DNA from: Sphingomonas sp. H160509
GTDB taxonomy: Bacteria > Pseudomonadota > Alphaproteobacteria > Sphingomonadales > Sphingomonadaceae
DNA: 64,000 nt
Reading direction: 5' to 3'
Assembly (NCBI RefSeq): GCF_024124765.2
Contig: NZ_JAMXSR020000002.1
Location: 1,015,001 to 1,079,000 of the forward strand
A program made the translations under genes and the position numbers. Each line of letters starts with the position of its first letter. Position 1 is the first letter of the stretch. This document shows positions 40,905 through 50,206 of this stretch, piece by piece. Under the pieces are notes generated by a model. The model searched no databases. It saw only the letters and a list, made by a program, of their open reading frames with translations, and was not told where the DNA came from.

Positions 40905-41939
40905 CCCAGGCCTCGGGAAATCCACGGTCCTGCTGCGTTGGCCGCCCATAGCGGAAGCTTCTTCCACGTCCGCACCATCAGCGCGTATTTCGGGTTCAGC
41001 GGGTTCACCTCGCGCGCCGGACCGTTGCTGCGCTTGGCATAGAGCCGCGGTTCGGGCGTGAAGCCCCAGTTCTTCTTGAACGCCGCCGCCCCGGTGCCGG
41101 TCTTCGAACGGCCGAAATCGAACCGCGTGCAGCCCCGCGCGCGCGCATGCGCCATCAGCGCGAAATACATCCGGTCGTTGGCGCGCAATCCGCGCGCGGC
41201 TTCAGTCCCGCCGCCCCAATAGGGATAGACCGTGCCGTCGAAATACAGGCTCAAGACGCTGGCGACCGCGCGGCCTTTGTGTCGAACGGTGAGAACATCG
41301 GCATCCATCACGCTCGCAACGCTGCGGAAAAGCTTGGCGGGAAAAACCGGTGTGCCGAGATTGCGAACCGACTCCGCATAAACCTGATAGTGCTCGGCAA
41401 GCAGTTTCCGATCATTGCCGATGACGATCTCAAGGTCGAAGCCGAGCGCACGGCGGACTTCGGCGCGCTGCTTTCGGGGAATCGCGAGCAGTTCCGCATC
41501 GTCGTCCGCGGCTAGATCTCGAACGAAGCCGAGATAGCTGGTGTCATCGCTATCCCAGCCGATCGGTGCAGGACCGCCGCGCAATTCTATCGAAGGGCAG
41601 CCGATCCGCAGCGCAAGGTTCCAAGCCCCCCGCCGACAGCGCTTCGACCGCGTCACCCAAAGCGCCGCCATCTACGCCAAACCCGGTCGACACCAGCGCA
41701 CGCCCGAACAGCGGCGAGCGCATCTCGGTCAACGGCAGCACGCCGTCGATCGCGCCTCCGCTCTCCGAAACCAGATAGTGCGCGCGCTGGCCGCAACCGT
41801 CCTGCACCGCGAGGCTCCAGGCGGGCAGATGAAACGGCGTGGCACCGTCGCTAGCCTCGACGAACGCCGTGATCCGCGCGCACTCGACCGTATCGCGAAG
41901 GTCGACTTCACGCACACCGACAGGCATCGGAGCGGTCAC
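40901..41939 (-). CDS. FemAB-family XrtA-locus protein (one frameshift)
   Basis: About 345 aa corrected from the GTG 41939 (GTGA overlap with the deacetylase stop). Two GNAT-like halves, as in FemAB peptidyltransferases: an N-terminal REVDLRDTVECARITAFV and HLPAWSLAVQDGCGQRAHYL region, and a C-terminal PRKQRAEVRRALGF, PYWGGGTEAARGLRANDRMYFALMAHA and RFDFGRSKTGTGAAAFKKNWGF, the last typical of the exosortase-linked TIGR03019 group. An extra base in the C6 run 41626-41631 is corrected to ALSAGAWNLALRIG. Its real acceptor in these loci is not known. Confidence 0.88.
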
Positions 41940-42793
41940 GCCAGCCGGGCCGCTTCGCGTGCGACGACCGTATCGACACGGCCCCATGCGTGGCGCCCGA
42001 GCAACCCACGCAGCTTGCCGGCCATCGCGCCGAGGCGCGAATAATGGCGGATCTTCGAACGCATCGGTGCCGCGTCGACCCGAGGCTGCGACGGATCGAT
42101 CTCCCACGGGTGAAAGTAGAACATCGCCGGGCGGTCTTCGCGATTGACCTGGCGCACCGCGAGATCGGTGATCGCCGCCGGAAGCAGCCGGAAGAATCCG
42201 CCGCCCGTCGCCAGCTTGCGCTCGCCGAACTTGGCGACCGTCACTGGGACTTCGATCAAGGCGCTGTCCGCGAGCGGCTTGAACCCGTAGCGCGGCGCAT
42301 CGAGCCAGCCGTAATGATCGTGCTTCACTGGAGCGACGCTGGAGGAATAGGCATAGCCTGCCTCGGCAAGTTCGACGTGCGCCCAAGGCGTCCGCTGATC
42401 GATCGAGAAGCTCGGCGCGCGATACCCCGTGACCCTCGTCCCCGCCGCGTCCTCGATCGCAGTCCGAGCACGTGCGAGGTCGGCGCGAAACACGTCCGGC
42501 GTCATGGTAAAGACGCGTTGGTGGTCCCAGCCGTGACTGGCAACCTCATGTCCGGCGTTGACGATGCGGCGGATCAGGGCGGGGTAGCGGTGGGCTACCC
42601 AGCCTAAAGTGAAGAACGTTGCCTTCGTGTCGCGCTCGGCAAATAGGGCCAGGACCGCGTCGGTGTTGGCCTCGACGCGCGGCTGGAGCGAGTCCCAGTC
42701 GGCCTTGTCGATCACCTTCTCGAACGCGCCGACCTGGAACCAGTCCTCAACATCGACCGACATGCCATTGAGAACAGGCATTTCAGGCAGCAT
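41936..42793 (-). CDS. XrtA-locus polysaccharide deacetylase
   Basis: 285 aa from the ATG at 42793 (an ATG at 42781 is the alternative). NodB-like CE4 deacetylase: metal Asp in MSVDVEDWFQ, the H-x(3)-H motif in HEVASHGWDHQRV, YRAPSFSID, and the late AMFYFHPWEID. It probably removes acetyl groups from the exopolysaccharide or its unit. TIGR03006-type. Its start lies within the last codons of the ATPase gene, so the two are translationally linked. Confidence 0.92.
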   Translation of the reverse strand: MLPEMPVLNGMSVDVEDWFQVGAFEKVIDKADWDSLQPRVEANTDAVLALFAERDTKATFFTLGWVAHRYPALIRRIVNAGHEVASHGWDHQRVFTMTPDVFRADLARARTAIEDAAGTRVTGYRAPSFSIDQRTPWAHVELAEAGYAYSSSVAPVKHDHYGWLDAPRYGFKPLADSALIEVPVTVAKFGERKLATGGGFFRLLPAAITDLAVRQVNREDRPAMFYFHPWEIDPSQPRVDAAPMRSKIRHYSRLGAMAGKLRGLLGRHAWGRVDTVVAREAARLA

Positions 42794-43856
42794 CGTGCCA
42801 AGCGGCCACACCGCGGACGGGCGCGTATTCCGGCTTGGTATCGTCGCCCTCGACCCAGTCGACCAGCAGCGTCAGCACGCGACGTAGCGCCTTGTCCTGC
42901 ATGTCCACCCGCGCCTCGAGTTCAGCGAGCCGCTCCTCGACCGCAGGATCGGCGATAGGCGTGTCGACACGCGGCGTGGAGACGGGTTCGCGCGGTTCGT
43001 GCGCGTTATGCGCACCTTTTCCCCGGTCCTGCGCGATCATTGGCAGGTCGCCCTCAAGGTCACGTTGCACCGCCCGCACCGTATCGCCGTCGATCACCGT
43101 GAGGTCGTCGATCGCCGCATGGAGCATCACGCGCCCCGCAAGCTGGTTCAAACGACGCGGCACACCAGCCGACCCGTTGAAGAACGCCGCGAACGCATCC
43201 TCGGTAAAGTCGGGATTCCCCGTCCAGCCGACCACCGTCAGGCGGTGCGCGAGATACTCGGAGACCTCATGCTCCTCCATCGGATCGAGATGGTGGATCG
43301 CGATCACGCGCTGGCGGAGCTGTTCGAGACGCTCCGAGCCGTGGAGGCGGTCGCGGAACTCGGGCTGGCCGAGCAGGACGATCTGCAGCAGCGCGTGGCC
43401 GCCGGCCTGGAAGTTCGACAGCATCCGCAGTTCTTCGAGCGCATCGACGGGCAAGGCCTGCGCCTCGTCGACGATCAGCAGCGTCCGCTTGCCGGTGCGC
43501 GCGACCGCGTGCAGCCCGCGCTCGATCGCGGTGAGAAGCTCGGCCTTGCTCAGCCCGGCCGGATCGACGTGCAGGTCGGTGGCGACGATCCGCAGCAGGT
43601 CGTCCGCCTCGATCGCGGTCGAGACGAGCTTGATCGCGTTCAGGCGCTGTAGGTCGATCGTGTCCATCAGGTGACCGACGAGCGTCGTCTTGCCCGCGCC
43701 GATATCGCCAGTGATGACGATGAAGCCCTCGCCCTGCGCCAGACCATAGCCGAGATACGCCATCGCCTTGCGGTGGGTGGCGGTCTCGAACCAGAATTTG
43801 GGATCGGGGGTGAGCTGGAAAGGCCGACCCGTCAGTCCATAATGTTGATCGTACAT
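42783..43856 (-). CDS. XrtA-locus ExeA-type ATPase
   Basis: 357 aa from the ATG at 43856. Starts MYDQHYGLTGRPFQLTPDP, the ExeA/GspA hallmark. Walker A GDIGAGKTT at about residue 45, Walker B LLIVDEAQALP, sensor 1 LLGQPEF and arginine-finger region RLEQLRQRV. The C-terminus has a long coiled segment (EERLAELEARVDMQDKALRRV). TIGR03015-type, thought to energise assembly or regulation in the exopolysaccharide locus; role unproven. It lies 13 bases after the outer-membrane protein stop, in the same direction. Confidence 0.9.
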   Translation of the reverse strand: MYDQHYGLTGRPFQLTPDPKFWFETATHRKAMAYLGYGLAQGEGFIVITGDIGAGKTTLVGHLMDTIDLQRLNAIKLVSTAIEADDLLRIVATDLHVDPAGLSKAELLTAIERGLHAVARTGKRTLLIVDEAQALPVDALEELRMLSNFQAGGHALLQIVLLGQPEFRDRLHGSERLEQLRQRVIAIHHLDPMEEHEVSEYLAHRLTVVGWTGNPDFTEDAFAAFFNGSAGVPRRLNQLAGRVMLHAAIDDLTVIDGDTVRAVQRDLEGDLPMIAQDRGKGAHNAHEPREPVSTPRVDTPIADPAVEERLAELEARVDMQDKALRRVLTLLVDWVEGDDTKPEYAPVRGVAAWHDAA

Positions 43857-43869
43857 AAGCTGCTCGCCT

Positions 43870-45547
43870 TCAGAACTGGTACCGCGCACCGATCAGCGCC
43901 TGCGCCGACCAGTCGCTGTCGAGGTCGCCGACCTTGAAGCTGTAAAGCCCGAGCGACGCGGTGGTGCCGAGACGCCCGAAATTGTGAAAATATGTCCCCG
44001 TCCCGCCGTAAGACCACACGCCGGTATCGCCGGTGATGTCGTCGACGCCGCTGTCGTAATAATTGACGAACAGGTCGGCGTTGACGCCGGAAACCGGGGT
44101 CAGCCTGCGCGTGTAGAAGAGCTGGCCGTAATAGCTTTCGTCATCGAGACCCGCGACGACCAAGCCGGGCGCGAGCCGCGGCGCATAGAGCTTGCGATTG
44201 GCGTAGCCGATGCCCGCGCCCCAGGTGGAGCGCCCGCGCGTGGCGGAGATCACGCCGTCGATCCCGCGTGCGCGGTAGCTGGCGGTCGAGATCGACTGGA
44301 ACACGTCGTTGAGGCAGCCGCCGGGTTGCGCACCGGTGGAGCCGAACACGCAGCCATTGAACTGCTGGCCAAAACCCTGCTGGTTGCCGCTCAGGAAGCT
44401 GGTCGGCAAATTGCCGATACCGGTCCGGAGCTGACGGCCGAAGGTCTGCACGCCGTCATACACGTTGACCGCGAGGCCGACGGAGTCCGATGCCTGATAG
44501 GTCGCTGTGCCGGTGTAGCTGAGCGATCCGTAGCGGCGCCCGACATGCCCCTCCACCGAGGTCCGGCGATTGGGCCGCCAGACGACACCGGCGTCATAAT
44601 AGATGCCGTCGGTGCGATAGGCGACGCGGCGCGGCGATGCCTCGTTGGTGACGAAGCGACCGTCGCGATCGAGTACGGGCGTGCCGGTCGCGTCGACGAC
44701 CGGATCCTTCTGGCTCGTCTCGATCTTCTCGTAACCGACGCCGGCGGTGAGCGCGACATAGGGCGAGATCGGCTGGAGTATGTCGCCGCGGCCGTAATAG
44801 CCCTCGTAACGCTGCTTCAACTGGCTGGCGGTCTCGCGGTCGTAAGCACCGCTGACCGTGAGCCCGAACGGCGCGATCGCACCGGGGCGCACCGAGGCGC
44901 TGGCGGTCACGGTGTTGCCGATCGAGATCGTCGTAATAATCGAGCCGCTGCCCACCCAGGCCGGCATCGCCGAACGTCGGCGTGTCGACCTTGGTATAGC
45001 CGAGCCGGTAGTTCGCGTTCAGCGTCACCGGGCCGGCGTTGCTGGTGAAGCTGGGGCCGGCATAGACCGAATAGATCTGACTGACGTTGCTGACATTGCC
45101 GACGAGGACGCCCGGCGCCGCGCCGCGGATATCCGAGCGCGACCGGGTGGCGATACCGGCGGCCTCAAGCGTGAGGTTCGGCGTGACGCGGGCATCGACG
45201 CGCGCGAGGCCCGAATGGATATCGTCGTCGCCGAGACGATCGCCCCAGCCGAATCGATGCTCGTACCGATAGCTGACTTGGCCCGAGATACGCTGGGTCT
45301 GGACCGCCGCGTCGACGCCGGCGGCGAGGCTGGTATAGGTCAGCACATCGCCACCGTTGAGATCGGCGGACAGCGTCTGGTTTGCCTCGACATACGGATT
45401 GATCGTGATGCGGCGCGACGATTGCGCGGGCTGCGTCGGCAGATCGGCCTGCGCGACGACCGGCGTGGCGGGCAGTGCGGCGAGCACGCAACCGCCGGCG
45501 ATCAACGCCAGCTTCAGGGCCATACGCCTAGTGTGCAGTGTCCGCAT
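43870..45547 (-). CDS. XrtA-locus outer-membrane beta-barrel protein (one frameshift)
   Basis: About 558 aa corrected, from the ATG 45547 (one-base overlap with the kinase stop). A signal peptide (LKLALIAGGCVLAALPATPVVAQA) is followed by alternating amphipathic strands such as QISGQVSYRYEHRFGWGDR and many short aromatic turns, ending ALIGARYQF, where the final Phe is typical of outer-membrane barrels. TIGR03016-like. An extra base in the C3 run 44951-44953 breaks the frame; corrected, it reads DAGLGGSGSIITTISIGN. It probably acts in export or anchoring of the polymer. Confidence 0.85.
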
Positions 45548-46653
45548 CACGCCGCATGTCCGTAATAGCTACCGAAGCGTGCGCCGCCCTGGACGAACGA
45601 CACGGCATTCAGCACGAGCTGGATATGCTCGCACCCGTCGAGCAGGTTCACTGCCGCCCGCAGTTCGTTCTCGGGGGTGTGGTCGGCGCGGACGACGAGC
45701 ATCACCTGCCCTACCCGCATCGCCAGCACCGATGCCGGCGACGCCGCCAGCGCAGGGGGTGAATCGAAGATCACGACACGGCGCGGATTGGCCTCGAGCA
45801 GGCGCGCGATCACCGACTTGGTCCGCGCGCTGGCGAGCAGTTCGGTATCCATGCTGGTCTTGGACCCGGCAGGCAGGATCGAGAGATGCGGCACGTCGGT
45901 CTGGATGACGAGATCCTCGACGTCGATCCGGGTATCGCCCAGCGCATCGAGCAGTCCGGGGCCATCGGTGAGGCCGAGCTGCGCGACGACATCGGGCTTT
46001 GCGACGTCGGCATCGACCAGCAGCACTTCGGTGTCACGCTCGGCGGCGATCGAGAGCGCGAGGTTGATCGCGCAGAACGTCTTGCCGTCGCCGGGGCGCG
46101 CCGAGCAGACCAGGATCATGCGCGCCTTGTCGGCGCTCCCGCTCTCCGCGATACGCGCCCCGGTGATCAGCAACTGCCGCTTGATCAGGCGGAACTCCTC
46201 GGCAAGCGGGCCGACGGGCGCACCGGGGACGATCATGCCGTTCGCGGCCAGCATGCCGCGATCGATCCGCACGGTGTCGGATGCTTCGTCGGGTAGGTAG
46301 AATTCGTCGGGAAGCTCGTCACCGACCGGTGCGCGCAGTTCTTCCGGGATCGCTAGGAAGGTGGGGTCGACGAATTCGTGCGGCGGCTCGGCCTCGGATA
46401 CCGGCGCAGACGCCGCAACAGGCGTTTCTTCGACCTGCGTTTCGAGCTTCGGCGACTCGGTTTCCGGCACCTCGACGACGGGGGGACCACGGGCGCGACC
46501 GGGGGCGCGACCGGGGGCGCAACCGGGGGGCGCGTCGACCTGCGGCGGAGTCGGCACAACGGTACCGCGCAGCCGGGCGTGCGCGTTGAAATCATACACC
46601 TTGGCCGCTCGTTCGAGCAGCGAGGGTTCGCGATCAGGCTTCGTCACGGTCAT
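45547..46653 (-). CDS. XrtA-locus tyrosine autokinase (BY-kinase)
   Basis: 368 aa from the ATG at 46653. N-terminal 130 residues: acidic and Pro/Ala-rich (EVPETESPKLETQVEE, PTPPQVDAPPG). Kinase: Walker A SARPGDGKTFCAINLA, A' LLVDADVAKPDVVAQLGL, Walker B VVIFDSPPALAAS. The short Y-rich tail GARFGSYYGHAA is the site of autophosphorylation. It pairs with the chain-length protein to set polymer size. Within 46488-46545, G/C-run errors may have shifted the frame twice: the alternative frame reads PPVAPPVAPPVAPVVP, a more natural linker than PGCAPGRAPGRARGP. Confidence 0.88.
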   Translation of the reverse strand: MTVTKPDREPSLLERAAKVYDFNAHARLRGTVVPTPPQVDAPPGCAPGRAPGRARGPPVVEVPETESPKLETQVEETPVAASAPVSEAEPPHEFVDPTFLAIPEELRAPVGDELPDEFYLPDEASDTVRIDRGMLAANGMIVPGAPVGPLAEEFRLIKRQLLITGARIAESGSADKARMILVCSARPGDGKTFCAINLALSIAAERDTEVLLVDADVAKPDVVAQLGLTDGPGLLDALGDTRIDVEDLVIQTDVPHLSILPAGSKTSMDTELLASARTKSVIARLLEANPRRVVIFDSPPALAASPASVLAMRVGQVMLVVRADHTPENELRAAVNLLDGCEHIQLVLNAVSFVQGGARFGSYYGHAA

Positions 46654-46658
46654 CCCCC

Positions 46659-48184
46659 CTATGCCGCCAGTCCGCGCTGGAGGATCTCTACCCCCAGCAA
46701 CAAGACATAGGCGACGCCCAGTGCGGCCGTACCGCCCAGGAACATCTTCAACTTGTGCCGACGCTGGCCGGATTGCACGCGCGTCACCACTTCGCCGATC
46801 GACCCGATCACCGGCATGCCCGCCGCCTTTTCGAGCCGCGCGGTCGTTGCGAACGTGGATCGCAGCTGCCCCATCGCAAAGGCCGCGCCGATCCCCGCCG
46901 CGAGTCCCGCGATCAGAACCCCCCGTGAGTAGCAGCAATCTGTTCGGCGCGCTCGGCTTGCTCGGCATCGTCGGCGGATCGATCACGCTGAACTTTACGT
47001 GATCGCTCTGCGACTGCGCCTGGCCGACGATCGCGGTCTGTTCGCGCTGTTTGAGCAGCGCGTCGTACTGGTCCTTCAGCACCTGATAATCGCGATCGAT
47101 CGAGCCCTGTTCGGCGGCGACTTCCGGATCGCCCGACAGCTTCGAATTGAGCAGGTCGAGGTCGCCCTGCAACTGGCTCCGCCGCATCCGCAGCGAGGCG
47201 ACGGTGGCGGTGCGATCCGCGACCATCGACTGGAGCGACGCGTAGAGCGGGTTCTGCGCGCTGCCCCCTGCACTGCCGCCTGACAGCGGCTCGCTGCGCG
47301 CGGCCGCGGTGGCCGATGCGAGCTGGCTCTTCAGCGCGATCACGTCGGGGTGGTTCTCGGTATAGCCGCGCGCGCGAGCGTCGGCGAGCTGACCCTGGAT
47401 CGCCTGGAGCCGTGCGCGCGCCGGCCCGGCCGCGCCAGCGACGCCCCCCCGTCCCCGCGACCGTTGCCGGCGTCCCGGCCATCTGGCCCTGGACCGCGGC
47501 GAGGCTGGACTGCGCGGCGGCGAGATCGCCGTCGACTTGCGACATCTGCGACCGCGCGGCGCTGATCCGGTCGCTGACCGAACCCGTGCCGGGCAGAGCG
47601 CCGAGATAGCGGTTCTGGAAGTCGGCGCGCTTGGCCTCGGCATCGGCGAGCTGCTTCTGGCGCGAGGCAAGCTGCTGGTCGAGGAAGGTCAGGCTCTGCG
47701 TCGTCTTCGAGCGATCGCCGGCGAGGTTCTGCTCGACGAACAGGTCGATCAGCTTCTGCGTGATCTGGCGTGCGAGCTTCGGGGTCGCGGCGCTCGTCGT
47801 GATCTGGAACAGATTATCCTGTTGCGACACGATCTTGATGTTCGGGGCCAGCGCCGCGACTCGGTCGGCGACGTCGCGGTCGCTCGACACGGTGTTCGCG
47901 AGATCGGTGCCGCGCACGACCTTTTCGAGGTTTACCGCGGAGATCAGCGTCGTGCGGATCGTGTCGACCGTCATCGGCGCGACCTGTGGCACGCCGTCCA
48001 TGCCCGAGGGCAGGATCGTCTGCATCTGCACGAAGACGCGCGCGGTCGAATCGTAGCGGCTCGGGATCTGCGACACGACCAGCCAACCGAGCACGCACAC
48101 GCCCCACGCCACCGCCAGCGCCAGCCAGCGCCGCGTCCAGATCGCATGGAGCGCGATCCGCACCTCGTCATAGATCCCGTTCAT
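46659..48184 (-). CDS. XrtA-locus polysaccharide chain-length determinant (two frameshifts)
   Basis: About 507 aa corrected. Wzz/PCP type: N-terminal membrane segment (about 18-40, LALAVAWGVCVLGWLVVSQIP), then the Wzz domain, long coiled coils (LTFLDQQLASRQKQLADAEAKRAD, DRDYQVLKDQYDALLKQREQT), the PxxP region IDPPTMPSKPSAPNRLLLL and a second membrane segment near the C-terminus. Extra bases in the C7 run 47444-47450 (restores GTGGVAGAAGPARARL) and the C6 run 46919-46924 (restores LLTGVLIAGLAAGIGAAFAMGQLR) are corrected. TIGR03007-type. The kinase starts 5 bases after it. Confidence 0.9.
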
Positions 48185-48194
48185 CCCGATCGCC

Positions 48195-48839
48195 TCAGAA
48201 CATCGATTCGGGGATGATGATCACGTCGCCCGGCGCGAGCCGGACGTTGGCCGACGAATCGCCCTTCTTCAGCAAATTGTTGATCTGCAACCCGAACTCG
48301 GTCTGCTTGCCGGTCGCGCGATCGTAGCGCACCAGCCGCGCCTTGTTGCCCGCCGCATATTGGCTGAGCCCGCCGACCGCGATCATCGCATCGAGCAACG
48401 TCATGTTGGCGCGGTACGGGATCGACGCGGGCTTCTCGGTCGCGCCGACGATGCGGACCTGCTGGCTGTAGGTGCCGCTGAAATTCTCGACGATCACCGA
48501 GACGATCGGGTCCTTGATATAGGCCCCGAGCGCCTTCTTGATGTCGTCGCTGAGCATCGCGGGCGTCTTGCCGACCGCGGGCAGGTCGTTGATCAGCGGC
48601 GTCGTGATCCGGCCGTCGGGACGCACCTGTACCTTCGACGACAGCTCGGGATTGCGCCAGACGAAGATGTTGAGCTGATCGAGCGGGCCGATCACATATT
48701 CCTCGCCCGGCAATTCCTGCTTCGCGACGAACGAGGCGGGCGGCAGTGCGGGCGGCGTGCTGCCGGTCGTGCACGCGCCGAGCGTGGTCGCGGCGAGGCC
48801 TAGGGTCAGCAGGGATTTCGATACAGATCCGGAACGCAT
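48195..48839 (-). CDS. XrtA-locus polysaccharide export lipoprotein, Wza/Poly_export type
   Basis: 214 aa from the ATG 48839, with AGGAG upstream. Lipobox in LGLAATTLGAC (Cys near 22). Then the export motif GEEYVIGPLDQLNIFVWRNPELS (Poly_export) and a SLBB-like part VRIVGATEKPASIPY, GGLSQYAAGNKARLVR. It is likely the outer-membrane channel unit of the exporter. It starts the unit export protein-chain length-kinase-barrel-ATPase-deacetylase. Confidence 0.92.
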   Translation of the reverse strand: MRSGSVSKSLLTLGLAATTLGACTTGSTPPALPPASFVAKQELPGEEYVIGPLDQLNIFVWRNPELSSKVQVRPDGRITTPLINDLPAVGKTPAMLSDDIKKALGAYIKDPIVSVIVENFSGTYSQQVRIVGATEKPASIPYRANMTLLDAMIAVGGLSQYAAGNKARLVRYDRATGKQTEFGLQINNLLKKGDSSANVRLAPGDVIIIPESMF

Positions 48840-48979
48840 GGGTAACTTTCTCCTGGCGCCGCGCCGTCCATCGGTTGCCCGACGGGCGGCTAACTCAGCC
48901 TTCGCTATGCAAGTAACAGGTGAAGATAGCGTTAGGAGCGCCCCGTAACCATGCCCCGCCAAGGCACTGCAACTGCGCC

Positions 48980-50206
48980 TTATATACCAGAAACGATCTC
49001 GGACGCCGGTGGATGCCCGAGAAACGCAGTCGGGCTGGCGCTCGCCCCGTAGGCGCCGGCCATGAAGATCGCGATGAGGTCGCCGACGTGGACGGGGGGC
49101 AGCGCGACCTTGTCGCCGAGCCGGTCGAGCGGGGTGCAGAGCGGGCCGACGACGGAGACGGTTTCGGCCGGGGCGTGGCCCATCCGCGCGGCGACCGCGA
49201 TCGGGTAGTTGCGGCGAACGACGGTGCCGAAATTACCGCTGGCGGCGAGCTGGTGGTTGAGGCCGCCGTCGACGACGACGAAGGTCTCGCCCTGGCTTTG
49301 CTTTATGTCGATGACGCGGGTGAGGTAGACGCCGGCTTCGGCCACGAGCCAGCGACCGAGTTCGATCGCGAATCGTGTTTCGGCGAGGATCGCGGGGCGG
49401 GATGCGAGCGCTTCGGCCAGCGCCTCGCCGACCCGTTCGATGTCGAGCGCCGCGTCGCTGGCGAAATACGGCACGCCGAAACCGCCGCCGAGGTTGACGA
49501 GCGGGGGGCGACGCCGGCCTCCTCTGCCAATCGCGCCGCGAGTGCGATCGTCGCGGCCTGCGTCTCGATGATCGCTCCGGCATCGAGCGCTTGGCTGCCG
49601 GCGTAGATATGGAACCCGCGCCAGTCCGCGCCCGCTGCGACGATCGCCTTTACGAGCGCTGCCGCCCGCACCGCGTCGACCCCGAACGGCGAGGCGCGAC
49701 CGCCCATCCGCATGCCCGGAGCCGCGGAGCTCGATGTCGGGGTTTACGCGGACCGCCATGCGCGGTGTTTGCCCGAGGCGGTCGCCGATCGCGAACGCCC
49801 GCGCCGCCTCGCCTTCCGATTCGACGTTGAGCGTGGCGCCGGCGGTGATCGCGGCGGAGAGTTCGTCGTCGCGCTTGCCGGGACCTGCGAAACTGATCGA
49901 GGCGGCGGGTTTGACGATCATAGCCTTCGCGAGTTCACCCGAGGAAGCGACGTCGAGCCCGTCGACCAGCGGCGCGATCGCGGTCAGCAGGTCGGCGTGC
50001 GGATTGGCCTTGATGGCGTAATGGAGGTCGATCGCCGGCATCGCCGCACGAAACCGCGCGATGCGGGCAACGACGATCGCCATGTCGTACACGAACAGCG
50101 GCGTGTCGGCAGTGCGCGCGGCCCAGTTGTCGGCCGTCCGTCCGCCGATCTTCAGCAGGCCATTTTGCTGTGCGAACTCCAGAGGAAGAGCACCCATCGG
50201 CTTCAT
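48980..50206 (-). CDS. XrtA-locus PLP-dependent decarboxylase (two compensating frameshifts)
   Basis: About 408 aa corrected from the ATG at 50206 (ATGA overlap with the ligase stop). Fold-III PLP enzyme like diaminopimelate/ornithine decarboxylase (TIGR03099): PLP lysine in HYAIKANPH, GLDVASSGEL, GFHIYAGSQALD, the phosphate loop VNLGGGFGVPYF and GPLCTPLDRLGD. Between 49503 and 49717 the reading changes frame and returns: an extra base in 49715-49717 (GSGMRMGGRASPFG) and a missing base in 49503-49508 (GVAPPLVNLGGG). The substrate in XrtA loci is unknown; it sits with ligase, ACP and hydrolases. Confidence 0.88.
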   Translation of the reverse strand: MKPMGALPLEFAQQNGLLKIGGRTADNWAARTADTPLFVYDMAIVVARIARFRAAMPAIDLHYAIKANPHADLLTAIAPLVDGLDVASSGELAKAMIVKPAASISFAGPGKRDDELSAAITAGATLNVESEGEAARAFAIGDRLGQTPRMAVRVNPDIELRGSGHADGRSRLAVRGRRGAGGSARKGDRRSGRGLARVPYLRRQPSARCRSDHRDAGRDDRTRGAIGRGGRRRPPLVNLGGGFGVPYFASDAALDIERVGEALAEALASRPAILAETRFAIELGRWLVAEAGVYLTRVIDIKQSQGETFVVVDGGLNHQLAASGNFGTVVRRNYPIAVAARMGHAPAETVSVVGPLCTPLDRLGDKVALPPVHVGDLIAIFMAGAYGASASPTAFLGHPPASEIVSGI

